DNA of 64,000 nt from Stenotrophomonas maltophilia (lineage in GTDB: Bacteria > Pseudomonadota > Gammaproteobacteria > Xanthomonadales > Xanthomonadaceae): positions 3,733,001 through 3,797,000 of the forward strand of contig NZ_CP154630.1 of the NCBI RefSeq assembly GCF_039555535.1, in the 5' to 3' direction. The translations under genes and the position numbers were made by a program. This document shows, piece after piece, positions 35,180-46,041 of the stretch. How positions within the stretch are numbered: position 1 is the stretch's first letter; each line of letters begins with the position of its first letter. The notes beneath the pieces were generated by a model that was not told the origin of the DNA, did not search any database, and worked only from the letters and a program-made list of their open reading frames with translations.

Positions 35180-35845
35180 TCAGGCGTACAACGTGGGGTC
35201 CGGCACGCCGGCTTCGGTGAAGCCCTGCGCGCGCAGGCGGCAGGCGTCGCAGTGGCCGCAGGCGGCGCCGTTGGCGTCGGCGTTGTAGCAGGACACGGTC
35301 AGGCCGAAGTCCACGCCCAGGCGCACGCCTTCGCTGACGATCTGGCCCTTGCTGAGGAACTGCAGCGGGGCATGCACCTTGATGCCCGCGCCTTCCACGC
35401 CCGACTTGGTGGCCAGGTTGGCCAGCGCCTGGAACGCGGCCACGAACTCGGGGCGGCAGTCCGGGTAGCCGGAGTAGTCCACGGCGTTGACGCCGCAGAA
35501 GATGTCATTGGCACCGAGCACTTCGGCCCAGCCCAGGGCCAGCGACAGCATGATGGTGTTGCGCGCCGGCACGTAGGTGACCGGGATGCCGGCACCGCCG
35601 GCTTCGGGCACGTCGATGTCGTCGGTGAGTGCCGAGCCACCGATGCTGCGCAGGTCCACGTCCACGGTCTTGTGCGCGACCACGCCCTGGGCCTTGGCCA
35701 CGCGGGCGGCGGCGTCCAGTTCGGAGGTGTGGCGCTGGCCATAGCGCACGCTCAGGGCATGCACGGCGAAGCCCTGTTCCTGGGCCATGGCGATGACGGC
35801 GGCTGAATCCATGCCGCCGGAGAGAAGCACGACTGCCTTCTTCAT
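35180..35845 (-). CDS. queC: 7-cyano-7-deazaguanine synthase QueC
   Basis: A 221-residue adenine-nucleotide alpha-hydrolase family enzyme. It converts carboxydeazaguanine to preQ0 using ATP and ammonia, in queuosine biosynthesis. The ATP-binding SGGMDS is at 9-14, and the zinc-binding Cys cluster SCYN...[11 protein letters not shown] is near the C-terminus. The length is typical. ATG 35845 was taken, as homology begins with [11 protein letters not shown]. It lies 78 bases downstream of queE, whose product makes its substrate. Confidence 0.96.
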   Translation of the reverse strand: MKKAVVLLSGGMDSAAVIAMAQEQGFAVHALSVRYGQRHTSELDAAARVAKAQGVVAHKTVDVDLRSIGGSALTDDIDVPEAGGAGIPVTYVPARNTIMLSLALGWAEVLGANDIFCGVNAVDYSGYPDCRPEFVAAFQALANLATKSGVEGAGIKVHAPLQFLSKGQIVSEGVRLGVDFGLTVSCYNADANGAACGHCDACRLRAQGFTEAGVPDPTLYA

Positions 35846-35923
35846 GGGTAAAACATCCGGTTGGGAGGGGAAAGCCAGCACGCTGTCCCGCGCCGGAGTT
35901 ACATCAGGGAACGTTGCCTGGCC

Positions 35924-36625
35924 TCATCGGCCCGGCTCGTCGTTCCACAGGATTTTATGCAACTGCATCTGGAAGCGCACCGGCAGGCGGTCTTCGACGA
36001 TCCAGTCGGCCAGCTGGCGCGCGGTGATCTCGCCCTTGCTGGGCGAGAAGAACACGGTGCAGCGCTTGACCAGATCGTGCTCGGCCAGCAGGGCCTTGGC
36101 CCAGTCGTAGTCTTCGCGGCTGCAGATGACGAACTTGATCTGGTCGCGGGCGGTCAGCAGCGGCAGGTTTTCCCAGCGGTTGCGCGCCACTTCGGCCGAA
36201 CCCGGGGTCTTGATGTCGACTACGCGCGATACGCGCGGGTCCACCGCGCTGACATCCAGCGCGCCGGAGGTTTCCAGCGAGACGTCCATGCCGGCGTCGC
36301 ACAGCTTCTGCAGCAACACCAGGCAGCGCTTCTGCGCCAGCGGCTCGCCGCCGGTCACGCAGACGTGGCGCACGCCCTGGGCCATCACCTCGGCCACGAT
36401 GTCGTCGATGTCCCACCAGGTGCCGCCGTGGAAGGCGTAGGCGGTGTCGCAGTACTGGCAGCGCAGCGGGCAGCCGGTCAGGCGCACGAACACGGTCGGC
36501 CAGCCGGCGGTATCGGCTTCGCCCTGCAGCGAGGTGAAGATCTCGGTGATCTTCAGGCGCGGCAGCGGCGACTGCACGATGTCGCTGGGGGTGGCGACGG
36601 CGTTGGACGGGGTAACGGCGGTCAT
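35924..36625 (-). CDS. queE: 7-carboxy-7-deazaguanine synthase QueE
   Basis: A 233-residue radical-SAM enzyme that contracts 6-carboxytetrahydropterin to carboxydeazaguanine. The CxxxCxxC cluster motif is GCPLRCQYCD with Cys52, Cys56 and Cys59, and EIFTSLQGEADTAG and VTGGEPLAQ are family hallmarks. The start is ATG 36625; an in-frame GTG at 36649 is less likely. queC follows. Two SMAG units lie upstream in the gap to cpoB. Confidence 0.95.
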   Translation of the reverse strand: MTAVTPSNAVATPSDIVQSPLPRLKITEIFTSLQGEADTAGWPTVFVRLTGCPLRCQYCDTAYAFHGGTWWDIDDIVAEVMAQGVRHVCVTGGEPLAQKRCLVLLQKLCDAGMDVSLETSGALDVSAVDPRVSRVVDIKTPGSAEVARNRWENLPLLTARDQIKFVICSREDYDWAKALLAEHDLVKRCTVFFSPSKGEITARQLADWIVEDRLPVRFQMQLHKILWNDEPGR

Positions 36626-36684
36626 GGCGGGCACTTCTTGGTGGGACACGTGGCGGGTGGGCTACCGTGGCCGGTAACGAAAGC

Positions 36685-36801
36685 AGCCGAGCATGGCTCG
36701 GCTCTACAACTGCAACCGGACGGGCATGGCCCGGCGCTACCGGATCCGGGCGGGTTTGCCGATCCGGAAACGAAAGCAGCCGAGCATGGGCTCGGCTCTA
36801 C
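36685..36801. repeat. Two SMAG units as direct repeats
   Basis: Reverse-oriented units at 36685-36707 and 36778-36801, each preceded by the same CCGG(T/A)AACGAAAGC context, lie 93 bases apart as direct copies, a local duplication in the cpoB-queE gap. Confidence 0.85.
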
Positions 36802-36831
36802 AGGGCATCTATTGTACGCCCGGTCAGCGGA

Positions 36832-37650
36832 TCAGCGGATCTGCTTGCCGAGGCGGATGGACTGCAGCCGGTCCTGGGCGGTGCGCGCGGCGTCCGAGCC
36901 CGGGTACTGCGCCACGACGGTCTCCAGCGTCTGCTGGGCCTGGTCGACCTTGCCCTCGCCATACTGCGAGAGGCCAACCTTGAGCAGGCCACCAGCGGCC
37001 TTGTCGTGGGTCGGATAGCGCGCGAGCAGTTCACGGAACTGGGTCTCGGCCATCGGGAAATTGCGGGTGGCGTAGTAGCTCTCGCCCAGCCAGTACAGCG
37101 CGTTCGGCGCGTAGACGCCGTTCGGGTACAGCTGCAGGAAGCTCAGGAACAGCTGCGCCGAATCATCGTACTTGCCGGCCTTCAGCGAATCGAAGGCGAC
37201 GTTGTAGGAGGTGCGCTCGTCGCCGGTGGCGGCAAGGCTGCCGGCATCACCATGGACGGAAGGCGGCCGCTCGGAAGTGGCCGCCGCTGCGGGTTTTGCC
37301 GGGGCCGGTGCGGCCTTCGGCGCGCTCGCCGGAACGGGCGGCAGGGCCGGGGCGGCATTGCCCCCTTCCAACCGGTTCAGGCGGCTGTCCAGATCCAGGT
37401 ACTGGTCCTGGGCGGACTGCTTGAGCTGGGCGTTGTCGTGCTGCAACTGCTCGATCGAGGCCTGCAGGCTGGTGACCTGCTGCCGCAGCTGGTTGATCTG
37501 GTTCAACAGGTCCTGGTTGGCACTGTTGTTGTACATCTGCTGCTCGAGCGCGCCGACACGGTCAGCCAGGCTTTGTCGCTGTGCATGCGCCGGTGCGGCA
37601 GCCACGAGGGCTGCCGCAACGACCAGCATCAGTTTGATGCCAATGCGCAT
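36832..37650 (-). CDS. cpoB: Cell division coordinator CpoB (YbgF)
   Basis: A 272-residue periplasmic protein with a signal peptide (1-23, AHA-QRQ), an N-terminal trimerising coiled coil (about 26-90) and a Pro/Ala linker. A C-terminal TPR domain follows (about 140-265, YNVAFDSLKAGKYDDSAQLF). CpoB links PBP1b and the Tol system during septation. It is the last gene of the tol-pal cluster, three bases after pal. Its partner mrcB is elsewhere in this window. Confidence 0.94.
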   Translation of the reverse strand: MRIGIKLMLVVAAALVAAAPAHAQRQSLADRVGALEQQMYNNSANQDLLNQINQLRQQVTSLQASIEQLQHDNAQLKQSAQDQYLDLDSRLNRLEGGNAAPALPPVPASAPKAAPAPAKPAAAATSERPPSVHGDAGSLAATGDERTSYNVAFDSLKAGKYDDSAQLFLSFLQLYPNGVYAPNALYWLGESYYATRNFPMAETQFRELLARYPTHDKAAGGLLKVGLSQYGEGKVDQAQQTLETVVAQYPGSDAARTAQDRLQSIRLGKQIR

Positions 37651-37653
37651 GGA

Positions 37654-38172
37654 TTACTGCGCGGTGTAGACGATTTCGACGCGACGGTTCTGCGACCAGC
37701 AGGACTCGTTCGACTCGGTGCAGACCGGACGCTCTTCACCGTAGGACACGACGGTCAGCTGCGAAGCCGAGCCACCGTTGGCCTGCAGGGCCGAGTTGAC
37801 GCCGTTGCCACGACGCTCGCCCAGGGCCTGGTTGTACGCGCGCGAACCGCGCTCGTCGGTGTGACCCTGCAGGGTGATGCGCGAGGACGGACGGTCACGC
37901 AGGTACTTGGCGTGGCAAGCCATGATGGCCTGGAATTCCGGCTTCACGTCTTCCTTGTCCAGGTCGAAGTAGACAACGCGCTGGCGCAGGCAAGCGTCGG
38001 TGTCCAGGTCGCCCGGGCCGTACAGGCCCGAGGTCGACGGACCGGTCGGGGTGGTGGTCGAGGTGCCGGTGTCGACCGGGGCTGCCGGCTCTTCCTTCAC
38101 CTTCTTCGAGCAACCGGCCAGGACGGCCACAGACAGCAGGGAAACAAGCAGAACGCGGGTGGACTTGTTCAT
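37654..38172 (-). CDS. pal: Peptidoglycan-associated lipoprotein Pal
   Basis: A 172-residue outer-membrane lipoprotein: signal with lipobox LAGC (Cys21), a Pro/Thr/Gly linker, and an OmpA-like peptidoglycan-binding domain (about 60-170) with ITLQGHTDERGSRAYNQALG, the usual diaminopimelate-binding Asp and Arg. It anchors the outer membrane to the wall and binds TolB. An AGGAG box precedes the ATG. cpoB follows after three bases. Confidence 0.97.
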   Translation of the reverse strand: MNKSTRVLLVSLLSVAVLAGCSKKVKEEPAAPVDTGTSTTTPTGPSTSGLYGPGDLDTDACLRQRVVYFDLDKEDVKPEFQAIMACHAKYLRDRPSSRITLQGHTDERGSRAYNQALGERRGNGVNSALQANGGSASQLTVVSYGEERPVCTESNESCWSQNRRVEIVYTAQ

Positions 38173-38236
38173 GGCGATACCTTTGTGGCTCCTAGGCCGA
38201 TGAGGGGTTCAAGACAACGAAAATATTAACACTCTT

Positions 38237-39556
38237 TTAGCGCTGGGTACGGTATGGGGACCATGCCGGTTCGCGCACATCACCATCGGCCAGGACCAGA
38301 CGCTGGCGAACCCGCGCATCGGCCGAGACGGCATACAACACGCCACGCCCACCTTCGCGGGCGGCGTACAACACCATGCTTGCGTTGGGCGCAAAGCTCG
38401 GCGACTCATCCAGCGAACCCGGCGACAGCGTGCTCCAGCGCGGCGAACCCAGCGAGCTGTCCATCATCGCGATCTTGTAGCTGTTGCCCGAGCCCTGGGC
38501 GACGGCGATCTTCTTGCCGTCGTAGGACACCGAGGGCTTGGCATTGTAGTTGCCCTGGAAGGTCACGCGCTCGGCGCTGCCGCCGCCCGCACCCACCTTG
38601 TAGACCTGCGGACGGCCGCCGCGGTCGGAGGTGAAGTACACCGCGCTGCCATCCGGCGCCCAGGTCGGCTCGGTATCGATGGCGAAGTGGTTGGTCAGCT
38701 GGGTCAGCTGCTTGCTGCCCAGGTCCATCACGTAGATTTCCGGGTTGCCCGAACGCGACAGGGTTAGGGCCAGCTTGCGGCCGTCCGGCGAGAACGCCGG
38801 GGCGCTGTTGATGCCGCGGAAGCTGGTGACCAGCTCACGCGCGCCGGTGCCGATGTTCTGGATGTAGATGGCCGAATTGCCACGCTCGAAGCTGACGTAG
38901 GCCAGCTTGCTGCCATCCGGGCTCCACGACGGCGACAGCAGCGGCTCGGCCGAACGCACGATGGTCTGCGGGTTGTAGCCGTCGGAGTCGGCCACCATCA
39001 GCGCATAGCGCATGGCATCGCCCTTGCCGCTGGCGGTCACGTAGGCGATGCGGGTCCAGAAGGCGCCGCGCACACCGGTGATCTTTTCGTAGATGGCGTC
39101 GGCCATCTGGTGGGCAACGTCGCGCATGGCGTTGCCACGGGCGGTCATCGCCAGGCCCAGCAGGCGCTCCCCCTTGGGCACGTCGAACAGTTCGTACTCG
39201 ACGCGGTAGGCGCCAGCCCCGGCGTCGAGCACGCGGCCGACCACGATGTAGTTCTGCTTCAGCGCGCGCCAGGTGGCGAACTGGATGTCGCCGCCGCGCA
39301 CCGGCTTTTCGACGATCTGCGCTTCGGGCAGCGTACGGAACTGGCCCGAACGCTCCAGGTCGGCACGGACCACGCCAGCGACGTCGGTCTGCGGTGCAGC
39401 CGCCGAACCCTGATAGGGCATCGGCACGATGGTGATCGGCAGCGCGGAGGCATTGCCGCCGATGATGTCGATATCCAGCCCCTTCTGCTGCGCGACGGCA
39501 GCAAAGGGCAGCAACAGGGCCGCAAACACGGCAAGCCAGCGAGGCATCTTTTTCAT
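38237..39556 (-). CDS. tolB: Tol-Pal system beta-propeller protein TolB
   Basis: A 439-residue periplasmic protein: signal peptide (1-22, AAVAQQ), an N-terminal TolA-binding domain (about 23-165) and a six-bladed propeller made of repeats such as PSWSPDGSKLAYVSF, PAFSPDGRKLALTLS and PTWAPDGSAVYFTSD. TolB cycles between Pal and TolA. ATG 39556 begins the signal peptide. A gap of 284 bases separates it from tolA, unusually wide for this cluster. Confidence 0.97.
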   Translation of the reverse strand: MKKMPRWLAVFAALLLPFAAVAQQKGLDIDIIGGNASALPITIVPMPYQGSAAAPQTDVAGVVRADLERSGQFRTLPEAQIVEKPVRGGDIQFATWRALKQNYIVVGRVLDAGAGAYRVEYELFDVPKGERLLGLAMTARGNAMRDVAHQMADAIYEKITGVRGAFWTRIAYVTASGKGDAMRYALMVADSDGYNPQTIVRSAEPLLSPSWSPDGSKLAYVSFERGNSAIYIQNIGTGARELVTSFRGINSAPAFSPDGRKLALTLSRSGNPEIYVMDLGSKQLTQLTNHFAIDTEPTWAPDGSAVYFTSDRGGRPQVYKVGAGGGSAERVTFQGNYNAKPSVSYDGKKIAVAQGSGNSYKIAMMDSSLGSPRWSTLSPGSLDESPSFAPNASMVLYAAREGGRGVLYAVSADARVRQRLVLADGDVREPAWSPYRTQR

Positions 39557-39840
39557 GGAGCGCTCAATAGGGGGAAACCGGAACGAGGGATAACAAAGCG
39601 GAAGTGAACCGCTTCGCAATCATGAACCAAGGGTACGTGAATTCCGGGTCAGTTCCAGCCCGTCCTCTCACGCACCGTTAACGTCGTGGCTAACATCGCG
39701 CCCGCCTGCCCCGTCACGCCGCCCAGCGGGGCGGTGTTCGACAGCAGTCCACAGACTGCCCGACCGGAACCGGGCCGACCAGAGGCAGGCACGACAAACG
39801 TGGGCACGAGCGGCCGTGCTGGCCGCCCTGCCCGGCCGCC

Positions 39841-40885
39841 TCAGCGATCCTGGGCGGTAAAGGTGAAGTTGAGCGTGCGCGCGAATACCGACTCAAAGCC
39901 GCGATACGGCAGCGGCTGCGCGTTGAGCACAGCGGCCTCGATCGAACGCTTGCCGGCCTCGTCGTACGGGCAGTTCGGGCTGACCTTGGCCTGCATCACC
40001 GTGCCACCCGGAATCTGGGTAATGGTGATCTGGCAGCGCTGGCCCAGCGGCACCGTATCCGGGCGCACCCACTGCGACAGTACCTTGGCCTGGATCGCGG
40101 CTGCGTACTTGGCCGAAAGATCGTCGCTGTTGCCTCCACCACCGGCGGCCGGCTGGGACGCACCGCTGGCACCGGCGGCGGCACTGCCGGCAGCGTTGCG
40201 CGCGGCGGCCACCTGGCGCAGCTTCTGTTCGGCCAGCTTGGCTTCCTTCTCGGCCTGCTCGCGGCGGGCACGGATCTCGGCGATCTTCTTCTGCTTCTCG
40301 GCCTCGGCCTTGTCAGCGGCCACGCGCTCCTGCTCGGCCTGCTTCTTCTTCTCGTCCGCTTCCTGCTGCTTTGCCAGGCGCAGCTTCTGCTCCGCTTCTT
40401 CCTGGCGCTTGCGTTCGGTCAGGTCGATCTGCTCCTGGCGGCGCTTGGCTTCCTGCTCCTGCTTGGCCTTCTCCTGCGAGATGGCCAGCGCGCTCACCGC
40501 TTCCTGGTCCTTGGTGTCCGGCTGCGCGACGCGCTCCTGCGCCTGTTGCTGCTGCGGCGTGGGGGCGTCCTGCGGGCGCGGCTCGGGGATCGGCTGCGGC
40601 GGCGGAATGGTGTCTTCCGGCACCGGGACCGGCTCGGCCACCGGCGGCGGCAGGTCTTCCAGCTTTTCCGACTGCCGCAGGGCCTGGCGCGCAGCGGAGG
40701 CCTCGGACGCAGACAGCGCCAGGCTGGCCTCGACCGACGGATCACCGGCGGCGGCGTCGGTGTTGCGCTCGGGCGACCAGAACCAGGCCACGATGAAGAC
40801 CAGCGCGACCAGCAGGTGCACCAGCAACGCCAGCGCCAGGGGCAGGCCCCAGCCGGGTTCGCGCTGCTGCGGGGGTGGCAGGGCG

Positions 40886-40896
<11 letters not shown>
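39841..40896 (-). CDS. tolA: Tol-Pal system protein TolA
   Basis: A 351-residue inner-membrane protein. One anchor (about 17-40) is followed by a long Glu/Lys/Ala/Gln helical domain II (about 110-240, QEQEAKRRQEQIDLTERKRQ style) and a C-terminal TonB-like domain III that contacts TolB and Pal. It transmits proton-motive force from TolQR to the outer membrane. It overlaps tolR by 11 bases. A 284-base non-coding gap follows before tolB. Confidence 0.95.
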
Positions 40897-41314
<418 letters not shown>

Positions 41315-41338
41315 GGCTTGGACTCCCGGGTCAGGCGC

Positions 41339-42118
41339 TTACTCGTCGCCAGCGCTCTGGCGCTGCAGGATGGAGCTGAACTCTTCGGCAAAGGTCTCGA
41401 ACCGCACCGACATGCGCTCAACGCGGGTGGTGAAGCGGTTGTAGGCCCACACTGCCGGGATGGCCACGAACAGGCCGATGGCGGTGGCGAACAGCGCTTC
41501 GGAGATGCCCGGGGCAACGGCGGCGATGCCGGCCTGCGCACCGCTGCTGATCATGTCGTGCATGGTCACCATGATGCCGAACACGGTGCCGACCAGGCCT
41601 ACGTACGGCGCGGTCGAGCCGATGTTGGCCAGCAGCTCCAGGTTACGCTCGAGCTGGTCCACTTCGCGGGTGTAGGTGGTGCGCATGGCACGCTGTGCGC
41701 CTTCCAGCTGCGCGCGGCCGTCCAGCCGGCGCTTGTCGCGCAGGCGGGTGTATTCGCGGAAACCGGCTTCGAAGATCGCTTCCAGGCCACCGACATTGCG
41801 GCTGCGGTCGGTGGCCGAGCTGTACAGCTTGCCCAGGTCGGCGCCGGACCAGAAGCGGTTCTCGAACTCGTCGGCTTCACGGGTGGCCTGCTTGAACACG
41901 CGGGCCTTGCGGAAAATGATCACCCAGCTGACGAACGAGCCGACCAGCAGCAGCAGCACGATGATCTTCACCGGCAGGCTGGCCTTGGCCATCAGCTCGA
42001 GGTAGTTGATGCCGCCGCCGGTGGTGGCCTGGGCAAGGGTCTGGGTCGCGGCGTTGCTGACATCGGCCGGCAGTGCCTCGGTGACCGTGGCCTGCAGGGC
42101 CAGGAGCGTTGCGATCAT
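41339..42118 (-). CDS. tolQ: Tol-Pal system protein TolQ
   Basis: A 259-residue MotA/ExbB-family membrane protein with three hydrophobic segments (about 45-70, 155-180, 195-215). STAPYVGLVGTVFGIM and ISEALFATAIGLFVAIPAV are the conserved proton-channel helices. ATG 42118 was chosen by homology; the frame is open upstream within ybgC. It lies 10 bases after ybgC. Confidence 0.96.
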   Translation of the reverse strand: MIATLLALQATVTEALPADVSNAATQTLAQATTGGGINYLELMAKASLPVKIIVLLLLVGSFVSWVIIFRKARVFKQATREADEFENRFWSGADLGKLYSSATDRSRNVGGLEAIFEAGFREYTRLRDKRRLDGRAQLEGAQRAMRTTYTREVDQLERNLELLANIGSTAPYVGLVGTVFGIMVTMHDMISSGAQAGIAAVAPGISEALFATAIGLFVAIPAVWAYNRFTTRVERMSVRFETFAEEFSSILQRQSAGDE

Positions 42119-42128
42119 CCGTTGTTCC

Positions 42129-42560
42129 TCAAAGTTCGGATTCGGGGTGGAGGTGGGGTTGCAGCATGGCAAGGACGGCCTCGTCCATGCCACGCGGGCG
42201 GAAACTGGCCGCTTCCAGTGCGGCGATGCGGACCTGGGCCGACAGCAGCAGTTCGCCATCGCGCAGGATCTGCTGCTCGAAGACCATGCTGGCCTTCTTC
42301 AGCTGGACCAGGCGGGCGCTCACCTGCAGGGTGTCATCCAGCCGTGCCGGCCTGATGAAATCCATCTGCATCGAACGCACCGCGAAGATCATGCCGTGCT
42401 CGATGCGCATGCGCTCCTGGCCGTAGCCCAGCGCGCGCATCCATTCCGTCCGGGCCCGTTCCATGAAGGCCACGTACCGGGCGTGGTAGACCACGCCACC
42501 GGCATCGGTATCTTCCCAGTAAATGCGTGTCGGCCAACTGAATCGCGGCTCAACCGACAT
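42129..42560 (-). CDS. ybgC: Tol-associated acyl-CoA thioesterase YbgC
   Basis: A 143-residue hot-dog-fold thioesterase. The active-site signature [20 protein letters not shown] is at about 15-34, with the catalytic Asp and conserved Tyr/His. It hydrolyses acyl-CoA and is standard as the first gene of tol clusters. Its start overlaps the ruvB stop by 11 bases, joining ruvB to the tol operon. Confidence 0.96.
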   Translation of the reverse strand: MSVEPRFSWPTRIYWEDTDAGGVVYHARYVAFMERARTEWMRALGYGQERMRIEHGMIFAVRSMQMDFIRPARLDDTLQVSARLVQLKKASMVFEQQILRDGELLLSAQVRIAALEAASFRPRGMDEAVLAMLQPHLHPESEL

Positions 42561-43590
42561 CGGGAACCTCGGCGAACAGGTCCTGCGGCGGGTTCTTGGG
42601 TTTCAGGCCCATGTGCCGGTAGGCCTTGTGCGTGGCCATGCGGCCACGCGCAGTGCGCACCAGGAAGCCCTGCTGGATCAGGTAGGGCTCGACCACGTCT
42701 TCCAGCGTGCCGCGCTCTTCGGACAGCGCCGCAGCCAGCGATTCGATGCCGACCGGGCCACCGTCGAAGTAGTCCACCATCGTTTTCAGCAGGCGCCGGT
42801 CAAGCTCGTCGAAGCCTTCCGGGTCGACCTTGAGCATCTTCATCGCGGCCTGGGCCACCGGCTCATCGATGTGGCCACCTGCCTTGACCTGCGCGTAGTC
42901 GCGCACGCGTCGCAGCAGGCGGTTGGCGATACGCGGGGTACCCCGCGCGCGGCGCGCGATCTCCCCTGCCCCATCGGCGGTGCAGTCGATGCCGAGGATG
43001 CTGGCGGAGCGGCGCACGATACGGGTCAGCTCCTCGACGCTGTAGAACTCCAGGCGCTGGACGATGCCGAAGCGGTCGCGCAGCGGCGCGGTCAGCAGGC
43101 CGGCGCGGGTGGTGGCGCCGATCAGGGTGAACGGCGGCAGGTCGATCTTGATCGAGCGCGCCGCGGGGCCCTCGCCGATCATGATGTCGATCTGGAAGTC
43201 TTCCATCGCCGGGTACAGCACTTCCTCGACCACCGGCGACAGGCGATGGATCTCGTCGATGAAGAGCACATCGTGTGGCTGCAGGTTGGTCAGCAGCGCG
43301 GCCAGGTCGCCGGCCTTCTCGATCACCGGGCCGGAGGTCACCCGCAGGGCCACGCCCAGTTCATTGGCGATGACATGACTGAGGGTGGTCTTGCCCAGGC
43401 CCGGCGGCCCGAAGATCAGCACGTGGTCGAGGGCGTCGCCACGCCCCTTGGCCGCCTGGATGTAGATCTCCATCTGCTCGCGCACCGGCACCTGGCCGAG
43501 GTAATCGGCAAGGCGCTTGGGGCGGATGCTGGCGTCGGCGGCGTCATCCTCGCGGGTGGCGCCGGCGCCGATGATGCGGTCGTCGGTCAT
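42550..43590 (-). CDS. ruvB: Holliday junction branch-migration ATPase RuvB
   Basis: A 346-residue AAA+ motor. Walker A GPPGLGKT is at 61-68, Walker [11 protein letters not shown], sensor LIGATTRAG, and the arginine finger lies in LRDRFGIV; a winged helix ends the protein. RuvB drives branch migration with RuvA. ATG 43590 was taken because the upstream extension translates CSP repeat G. ruvA and ruvC lie 2.5-3.5 kb upstream beyond kup. The gene overlaps ybgC. Confidence 0.97.
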   Translation of the reverse strand: MTDDRIIGAGATREDDAADASIRPKRLADYLGQVPVREQMEIYIQAAKGRGDALDHVLIFGPPGLGKTTLSHVIANELGVALRVTSGPVIEKAGDLAALLTNLQPHDVLFIDEIHRLSPVVEEVLYPAMEDFQIDIMIGEGPAARSIKIDLPPFTLIGATTRAGLLTAPLRDRFGIVQRLEFYSVEELTRIVRRSASILGIDCTADGAGEIARRARGTPRIANRLLRRVRDYAQVKAGGHIDEPVAQAAMKMLKVDPEGFDELDRRLLKTMVDYFDGGPVGIESLAAALSEERGTLEDVVEPYLIQQGFLVRTARGRMATHKAYRHMGLKPKNPPQDLFAEVPDVG

Positions 43591-43620
43591 GTGCTGATTA
43601 TGCGGCAAAAGTACGGGTTT

Positions 43621-43700
43621 CGGCCGGGCTGCGCCCGGCACCCGCAGAGGCCGAAGCAACGGCAACAGCCGAAGCAAGAGCAGAAGCAGGGTTGCTGAGG
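43621..43700. repeat. REP-like hairpin plus CAACGGCAAC leader of CSP copy G
   Basis: CGGCCGGGCTGCGCCCGG, then CACCCGCAGAGGCCGAAGC and a GCAACGGCAACAGCC spacer. It has the same order as at the other forward CSP copies. Confidence 0.7.
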
Positions 43701-43703
43701 GAT

Positions 43704-43804
43704 GGCAGGGTGGGTCCGGCTGCGGGGGGGCCGTAAATACGTCCATGTAGGCTCGGTCGCCGCATCCATGCGGCTCACGCCCCCGCAACCGGACCCACCC
43801 CGCC
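43704..43804 (+). repeat. CSP element copy G (forward, single)
   Basis: Arms at 43704-43728 and 43780-43804 pair at 23 of 25 positions. The 51-base core has the inner hairpin CCGCAT/ATGCGG, a different stem from other copies. A CTTCGACAGATTCCCGCGATC tail follows. It lies between kup and ruvB, both on the minus strand. Confidence 0.87.
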
Positions 43805-43863
43805 TTCGACAGATTCCCGCGATCTGTCTGGATGGCGTGGCCTGCTCTGCCCGCTCTTGGTGG

Positions 43864-43909
43864 GTGTCGACCTTGGTCGACACGGTAGATCCACGCCATG
43901 CGTGGATGG
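43864..43909. repeat. Two SMAG-like palindromes in tandem
   Basis: GTGTCGACCTTGGTCGACAC at 43864-43883, preceded by GTGG rather than GTAG, is followed by GTAG plus ATCCACGCCATGCGTGGAT at 43885-43907. The remaining DNA to 44072 shows only a short hairpin-rich GC stretch. Confidence 0.75.
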
Positions 43910-44072
43910 AACGGTGCAGCCGAGCAATGCCCAGCTGCTGGCGCGGAACACTTCGGGAAGCCCAGCCCCCTTGTTGTTCAAGGGGGCGCGCCGATAGGCG
44001 GGGGGATAAGGTGGAATGCGCGCGGGGCCCACGGTTTGCGCAGCAAATCGTGGGACGTAGCGCAGGTGGAGA

Positions 44073-45992
44073 TTAAATCTCTACCTGCGCGCCCAGCTCG
44101 ACCAAACGGTTGCCTGGAATCCGGAAGAAGCCCGTGGCCGGCGCGGCATTCCGATGCATCAGCGCGAACAGCTTGTCGCGCCAGATCGGCATGCCGCGGT
44201 TGGCGGTGGCCACGATGGTCTCGCGGCTGGCGAAGAAGGTGGTGTCCATCGGGTCGAAGTAGATGCCGCCGTGGTCGCACGAGCGCATCAGCGCCAGCGG
44301 CACGTCCGGGGTCTCCATGAAGCCGAAGCGCACGTAGACCCGGTAGAACTCGTCGCCCACCGATTCGATCTTCAGCCGCTGTCCCTCCGGCGCGTACGGC
44401 ACCGGCAGCGTCACCACGTGCAGGAACACGTTGCGCTCGTGCAGCACCTTGTTGTGCTTGAGGTTGTGCATCAGCGCGTGCGGGGCCACGGTCGGGTCGG
44501 CGGTGAGGAACACGGCGGTGCCCGGCACGCGTACCGGCGGTGCCAGCATCAGGCCCGGCAGGAAGGTATCCAGGCGGATGCCGTCCTTGCGGATCTCATC
44601 GCGCAGCAGTTCGCGGCCACGGCGCCAGGTGCGCATCATGGTGAACAGGAAGATGCCCAGCACCACCGGGAACCAGGCGCCCTGCAGCAGCTTGGCGCCG
44701 TTGGCGATGACGAAGCCGAGGTCGATGATGAAGAACACCACGCACAGCGGCAGCAGCCAGGCGCGCGCCTTCGGCCACAGCGAGCGGGCGACCAGGGCCA
44801 GCAGCAGGGTATCGATCAGCATGGTGGCCGACACCGAGATGCCGTAGGCCACGGCCAGGTTGGACGAGCTGCGGAAGGCCAGCACCAGGCCGATCACCAT
44901 CACCGCGATACCCCAGTTGATCCCCGGGATGTAGATCTGGCCGATGGTGTCGTGCGAGGTGTGCTTGATGCGCATGCGCGGGATGTAGCCCAGCTGCATG
45001 GCCTGGCGCGAGACCGAGAACGCGCCGGTGATGACCGACTGCGAGGCGATCACCGCCGCCATCGTGGCCAGGATGATCATCGGGTACAGCGCCCACGACG
45101 GCACGGCCTCGAAGAACGGGTTCTTCAGCGCCTCGGGATGGTTGAGCACCAGCGCGCCCTGCCCCAGGTAGTTCAGCACCAGGCACGGCAGCACGAAGAA
45201 GTACCAGGCGTGGCGGATCGGCTTGGCGCCGAAATGGCCCATGTCGGCGTACAGCGCTTCGCCGCCGGTCACTGCCAGCACCACCGCACCGAGGATGAAG
45301 ATGCCGTGCCAGCTGTGCTCCATGAAGAAGCGGATCGCCCACCACGGGTTGAAGGCTTTCAGCACTTCCGGCGCGTCGACGATGTTGTAGATGCCGATCG
45401 CCGCCAGCGAAATGAACCAGACCGAGGTGATCGGGCCGAACGCCTTGCCGATCTTCTCCGTACCGAAGCGCTGCGCGGCGAACACCATCAGCAGCACCAC
45501 CACGGTGATCGGCACGATGAACGCATGCAGGCCGGGGGCCGCCACCTCCAGGCCTTCGACCGCGCCCAGCACTGAAATGGCCGGGGTGATCACGCCGTCG
45601 CCGAAGAACAGCGAGGCGCCGAAGATGCCCAGGATGCCCACCACATAGGCCGAGCGCGACCCGTTGCGCAGCGTGCGCTGGGTCAGCGCCATCAGCGCCA
45701 TGATGCCGCCCTCGCCGTCATTGTCGGCGCGCATGATGATGGTCACGTACTTCAGCGTAACCACGATGTTCAGCGCCCAGAACGCCAGCGACAGCACGCC
45801 CAGCACGGTGTCGTGGTCGCTGTTGAGCCCATAGTGCGGCGAGAACGCCTCCTTCAGGGTGTACAGCGGGCTGGTACCGATATCGCCGAAGACCACGCCG
45901 ATCGCACCGATGATCAGCGCCATGCCTCCGGCTGGAGGAGCGTGACCGTGGCCGCCGGGGGCAGCTGCGTGCGGGGTTTGACTGCTGGACAT
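44073..45992 (-). CDS. kup: Potassium uptake protein Kup
   Basis: A 639-residue potassium:proton symporter of the KUP/HAK family with about 12 membrane helices and a hydrophilic C-terminus (about 490-639). The signature [20 protein letters not shown] is at about 31-50, after a Gly/His-rich N-terminus. It sits between ruvA (49 bases upstream) and ruvB, an arrangement known in Xanthomonads. CSP copy G follows its stop. Confidence 0.95.
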   Translation of the reverse strand: MSSSQTPHAAAPGGHGHAPPAGGMALIIGAIGVVFGDIGTSPLYTLKEAFSPHYGLNSDHDTVLGVLSLAFWALNIVVTLKYVTIIMRADNDGEGGIMALMALTQRTLRNGSRSAYVVGILGIFGASLFFGDGVITPAISVLGAVEGLEVAAPGLHAFIVPITVVVLLMVFAAQRFGTEKIGKAFGPITSVWFISLAAIGIYNIVDAPEVLKAFNPWWAIRFFMEHSWHGIFILGAVVLAVTGGEALYADMGHFGAKPIRHAWYFFVLPCLVLNYLGQGALVLNHPEALKNPFFEAVPSWALYPMIILATMAAVIASQSVITGAFSVSRQAMQLGYIPRMRIKHTSHDTIGQIYIPGINWGIAVMVIGLVLAFRSSSNLAVAYGISVSATMLIDTLLLALVARSLWPKARAWLLPLCVVFFIIDLGFVIANGAKLLQGAWFPVVLGIFLFTMMRTWRRGRELLRDEIRKDGIRLDTFLPGLMLAPPVRVPGTAVFLTADPTVAPHALMHNLKHNKVLHERNVFLHVVTLPVPYAPEGQRLKIESVGDEFYRVYVRFGFMETPDVPLALMRSCDHGGIYFDPMDTTFFASRETIVATANRGMPIWRDKLFALMHRNAAPATGFFRIPGNRLVELGAQVEI

Positions 45993-46041
45993 GGGACTCC
46001 TGGCGAAGCTCAGGCGGTTCGTTGAAGGAAAGGAAGGCGGA

